The position numbers and the translations under genes are program-made. Positions 61,301-64,000 of a DNA stretch of 64,000 bases are shown piece after piece. The stretch comes from Panacagrimonas perspica. Lineage in GTDB: Bacteria > Pseudomonadota > Gammaproteobacteria > Nevskiales > Nevskiaceae. Below the pieces are notes generated by a model. It saw only the letters and a program-made list of their open reading frames with translations. It made no database searches and was not told the origin of the DNA. Numbering within the stretch: position 1 is the stretch's first letter; every line of letters begins with the position of its first letter. The stretch covers positions 124,001 through 188,000 of the forward strand of contig NZ_SOBT01000013.1 in NCBI RefSeq assembly GCF_004364935.1, read 5' to 3'.

Positions 61301-61320
61301 TAGTTACCGCAGAGTAGCTC
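61301..61320. promoter_or_regulatory. Degenerate TetR operator candidate upstream of the MBL gene
   Basis: TAGTTACCGCAGAGTAGCTC keeps the central CAGAGTAG and the left TAC of the perfect palindrome at 61022. It lies 70 bases before the MBL gene. Confidence 0.45.
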
Positions 61321-61389
61321 CAAATACCGAAAAGCACCCGGGCGGTCCGGACACGCCTCCGTACCGTAGCCAGACGAGAGGAGAAGACG

Positions 61390-62283
61390 ATGAGCTCACC
61401 GATAGCGGTCGGGGATGCGCGCATCCATCGCATCGAGGAATGGTCCGGCCTGTTCATGACGCCGCAGACGCTGTTCGCCGGCTTCGATGCCGCGGACTAC
61501 GCGAGGGTCAAACGACAGATTCCGCCGGACTACCTGGACCTCGAGAGGGATGCCCTGCGCGCCTGCCTGCAGAGCTTCGTCATCGAGCTCGGGGGCCGTC
61601 GCATCCTGATCGACACCGGCGCCGGCAACGACAAGGAACGGCCGGGCATCCCGCTCTTCGGGCATCTGAACACGCCGTTCCTGCAGACGCTGGCCAGCGC
61701 CGGCTTCACGCGTGAGTCCATCGACGTCGTCATCTGCACGCACCTGCACGTCGATCACGTGGGCTGGAACACGATGCTGCAGGACGGCGCCTGGGTGCCG
61801 ACGTTCCCGAACGCGCAGTACGTGTTCACCGATCCCGACGCGCAGTACTGGGACCCTGCCAACCGGCATCGTTTCCCGGACAAGATCGGCGAGGGCGTGA
61901 ACACCGGCTTCTTCGACGACAGCGTCAAGCCCATCCTCGAGCGAGGCATGGCGCAGGTCGTCAGCGGCACGACGACCTTGTTCGAAGGCCTGCGCATGGA
62001 TCCTGCGCCGGGCCACACGCCCGGCAGCCAGACCATCACGATCGAGAGCCGCGGTCAGCGCGCGATCTTCGTCGGCGACATCGTGCATCACCCTTTGCAG
62101 GTGTTCTGCCCGGACTGGAACAGCATTTTCTGCGAGGACCCCGGGCAGGCGCGCGTGACGCGTCAGAACGTGCTGGCGCGTGTCGCACACGAAGAGGCCA
62201 TCATGATTCCCGCCCACTTCGCCGGCCGTCACGTCGCGCGTGTTTCGCGCACGACCGACGGCTACGCACCGCAGGGACTCTGA
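61390..62283 (+). CDS. MBL-fold metallo-hydrolase
   Basis: A 297-residue metallo-beta-lactamase-fold protein. The metal motif is CTHLHVDHVGWN (HxHxDH), preceded by LIDTGAGNDKERPG; later ligands lie in MDPAPGHTPGSQTITI and in AHFAGRHVAR. It probably hydrolyses an ester, lactone or thioester; in this operon a lactone made by the Baeyer-Villiger enzyme is an attractive substrate (inference). AGAGGAGAAGACG precedes the ATG at 61390. The next gene starts one base after its stop. Confidence 0.9.
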   Translation: MSSPIAVGDARIHRIEEWSGLFMTPQTLFAGFDAADYARVKRQIPPDYLDLERDALRACLQSFVIELGGRRILIDTGAGNDKERPGIPLFGHLNTPFLQTLASAGFTRESIDVVICTHLHVDHVGWNTMLQDGAWVPTFPNAQYVFTDPDAQYWDPANRHRFPDKIGEGVNTGFFDDSVKPILERGMAQVVSGTTTLFEGLRMDPAPGHTPGSQTITIESRGQRAIFVGDIVHHPLQVFCPDWNSIFCEDPGQARVTRQNVLARVAHEEAIMIPAHFAGRHVARVSRTTDGYAPQGL

Positions 62284-62284
62284 C

Positions 62285-63451
62285 ATGACCGCCGCCACTT
62301 TCGAGCAGACCGCCACCGAGCGCGTGCTGATGGGCCAGCCGGCCGCGGAGACCTTGTGTGCCGAGGCCAAGCGGCTCGGCGCACAACGCGTGTTCCTCAT
62401 CGCCAGCGACAGCCTCGTGCGCGATACCGACGAGGTGCGGCGCGTGCAGGACGCACTCGGCGCGCGTTGCGCCGGTGTGTACTCGGGCGTCAAGCCCCAC
62501 GTGCCGCGTGCCAGCGTGCTGGCGGCGGCCGAGAAGGCGCGTGCCGCGGGCGCCGACCTGATCGTCTCGCTCGGCGGCGGTTCGGTGACCGATGCCGCCA
62601 AGATCGTCGCGCTCGCGTTGCGCCATGGCTGGCAGCAGCATGAAGACTTCGATCCCTATCACTTCGTCGTCACCGATCAGGGGCTGTCCTGGCCGGTCTT
62701 CGACGGACCCGAGGTGCGCGTGGTCTGCGTGCCGACGACCTTGTCCGGCGGCGAATTCAATCCGCTGTCCGGCGCCACCGACGAGCGCGTGAAGCTCAAG
62801 CAGGGCTACCTGCACCGGCGCATGGCGCCGGTCTGCGTGATCCTGGATCCGGCGCTGACGCGGCACACGCCGGAGTGGCTGTGGCTCTCCACCGGCGTGC
62901 GCGCCGTGGACCATGCCTGCGAGACGCTGGGCTCGCTGATGTCCAATCCGTTCTGCGACGGGCTGGCCGAGAGCGCGTTGCGGCTGCTCGCAGAAGGGCT
63001 GATGCGCGTGAAGGCCGATCCCACCGACATGGAAGGAAGGCTGAAGTGCCAGATCGGCGCCTGGCAGTCGATGATCCCGATCATCGCCGGCGTGCCGATG
63101 GGCATCAGCCACGCCACCGGTCATGCGCTCGGCGGAACCTTCGATGTTCCGCACGGCCACACCTCGTGCGTAATGGCGCCGTACGCGCTGGCGTTCAACG
63201 AGCCGGTGAACGGCGCGCGGCAGGCGCGCATCAGCGCGGCGCTGGGCCGCGCCAACGAGCCGGCCAGCCAGGTGACCGATCGCCTGATCCGCGCGCTGGG
63301 CATGCCGCGCAGCCTGACCGAGGTCGGCGTGAAGGCTGCCGACGTGCCGCGTCTGGCGGAGGCGGTGATGCACGACCTGTGGACGCGCACGAACGCGCGG
63401 CCGCTGGAGGACGTTGACGCCGTCGCCACGTTCCTGAGGACGGCGTTGTGA
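62285..63451 (+). CDS. Iron-containing alcohol dehydrogenase / maleylacetate reductase-like
   Basis: A 388-residue protein of the group III dehydrogenases. The NAD(P) motif is LIVSLGGGSVTDAAKIVALA (GGGSxxD), and the metal-binding part has VDHACETL, GISHATGHALGG and DVPHGHTSCVM, giving the Asp/His/His/His set of the Fe family. It oxidises an alcohol or reduces a ketone or maleylacetate-type compound. The ATG at 62285 lies one base after the MBL stop, so the genes are coupled. Confidence 0.9.
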   Translation: MTAATFEQTATERVLMGQPAAETLCAEAKRLGAQRVFLIASDSLVRDTDEVRRVQDALGARCAGVYSGVKPHVPRASVLAAAEKARAAGADLIVSLGGGSVTDAAKIVALALRHGWQQHEDFDPYHFVVTDQGLSWPVFDGPEVRVVCVPTTLSGGEFNPLSGATDERVKLKQGYLHRRMAPVCVILDPALTRHTPEWLWLSTGVRAVDHACETLGSLMSNPFCDGLAESALRLLAEGLMRVKADPTDMEGRLKCQIGAWQSMIPIIAGVPMGISHATGHALGGTFDVPHGHTSCVMAPYALAFNEPVNGARQARISAALGRANEPASQVTDRLIRALGMPRSLTEVGVKAADVPRLAEAVMHDLWTRTNARPLEDVDAVATFLRTAL

Positions 63452-64000
63452 GCGACGCATCGGCGGTGCCGGTCTTCGATCCGAACGATCCGGCGCAACT
63501 GGGCGATCTGCTCGGCACCTATCGCCGTCTGCGCCAGCACGCGCCGGTGCAGCACACGCCGATCGCTGGCGGTACCTGGCTGGTCACGCGCTTCGACGAC
63601 ATCCGCACGCTGCTGCGCGACACCGACGCGTTGATGAAGCCGCCGGGTACGGACCACGGTGCGCCGCTGGCGGGCGGTCCGGCCGAGCGCATCTATCGCG
63701 GGCTGATGGTGCTCAACGATCCGCCGGTGCACACGCGCATCCGCCGGCTCGCCGAGGCCGCGCTGACGCGCAAGGGCGTGGCCGGCATGCGCGAGCGCAT
63801 CGAAACGGTCGTCGACGAGGCGCTCGACGCCGTCGAGGCGCGCGCAGAGATGGAGGCGGTCACCGAACTCGCGTTCGTCGTGCCGCTGCGCGTGATCTGC
63901 GGATTCCTCGGCATTCCGGCCGCGGATCGCATGCGCCTGCTGGAATGGACGCCGGATTTCTTCCGCATCTTCCTGCCGGCCGCCAACGACGCCGAGGGCA
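63448..64000 (+). CDS. Cytochrome P450, N-terminal part (runs off window)
   Basis: The frame opens at GTG 63448, overlapping the dehydrogenase stop as GTGA, and stays open to the window end (184 codons). TWLVTRFDDIRTLLRDTDAL, LMVLNDPPVHTRIRRLAEAA (the C-helix NDPPxHTRxRR motif) and FVVPLRVICGFLGIP (D/E-helix region) are typical of class I bacterial P450s. The heme loop lies beyond the window. It probably hydroxylates a substrate of this catabolic operon. Confidence 0.92.
   Translation, partial: MSDASAVPVFDPNDPAQLGDLLGTYRRLRQHAPVQHTPIAGGTWLVTRFDDIRTLLRDTDALMKPPGTDHGAPLAGGPAERIYRGLMVLNDPPVHTRIRRLAEAALTRKGVAGMRERIETVVDEALDAVEARAEMEAVTELAFVVPLRVICGFLGIPAADRMRLLEWTPDFFRIFLPAANDAEG

Larger units (their letters stand above)
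60970..61389. other. Divergent promoter region of the catabolic cluster
   Basis: About 420 bases without a gene. From left to right it holds the perfect palindrome (61022), a large inverted repeat (61136-61224) and a degenerate operator (61301). Both divergent catabolic transcripts must start here. Confidence 0.6.

Overview
The window is high-GC DNA, probably from a chromosome of a gammaproteobacterium. The gene families (Mrp antiporter, MdtABC-type efflux pump, FadL-like porin, bacterial P450s, a long Baeyer-Villiger monooxygenase) fit lineages that degrade lipids, steroids or terpenoids, such as Nevskiales or Steroidobacterales. This placement is inference from gene content; no rRNA or tRNA gene was seen.

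Layout. 0-10.5 kb: end of a glycosyltransferase gene, pyruvate kinase, a six-gene Mrp Na+/H+ antiporter operon with subunits A and B fused, a tandem universal stress protein and an Rnk-type regulator. 11-13.7 kb: two lipoproteins, one with PQQ-like beta-propeller repeats. 13.8-21.7 kb: a chromosomal integron with an intact intI on the minus strand, an attI-like site and a cassette array with 11 complete attC sites and one decayed site. Inside the array a block of about 1.3 kb is inverted, carrying two cassette genes and two inverted attC sites, with broken cassettes on both sides. 21.7-24.2 kb: a translationally coupled four-gene unit for two small membrane proteins, a carboxypeptidase-regulatory-like protein and a mono-heme protein. 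24.7-33.9 kb: a tripartite RND efflux operon (adaptor, two permeases, outer-membrane lipoprotein). 34-39 kb: a DUF1993 protein, two small basic or coiled-coil proteins and a large GH94-type phosphorylase.

39-54 kb is an accessory metabolic region: a P450, two paralogous bicupins, a MocR-type regulator, an ABM-domain protein fused to a zinc ribbon, two paralogous Tat-exported DUF1329-like proteins, a stand-alone LuxR-type HTH protein, a methyltransferase, a FadL-like porin, a histidine phosphatase, an SDR and an FGE-like protein. Three promoters here carry a TTGGT direct repeat with an exact 24-bp period, a good candidate for the MocR operator. 54-56 kb: MsrA, a LysE-type exporter and a DUF3016 protein. 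56.3-64 kb: a TetR regulator, then divergent catabolic units: minus strand acyl-CoA synthetase and HAPMO-like Baeyer-Villiger monooxygenase, plus strand MBL hydrolase, Fe-type alcohol dehydrogenase and a P450 cut by the window end. A 20-bp palindrome and two degenerate copies suggest that the TetR protein controls this set.

The strongest candidates for new biology are the integron array with its inverted block, the MocR-linked bicupin/DUF1329/ABM-zinc-ribbon gene set, and the mono-heme four-gene unit.
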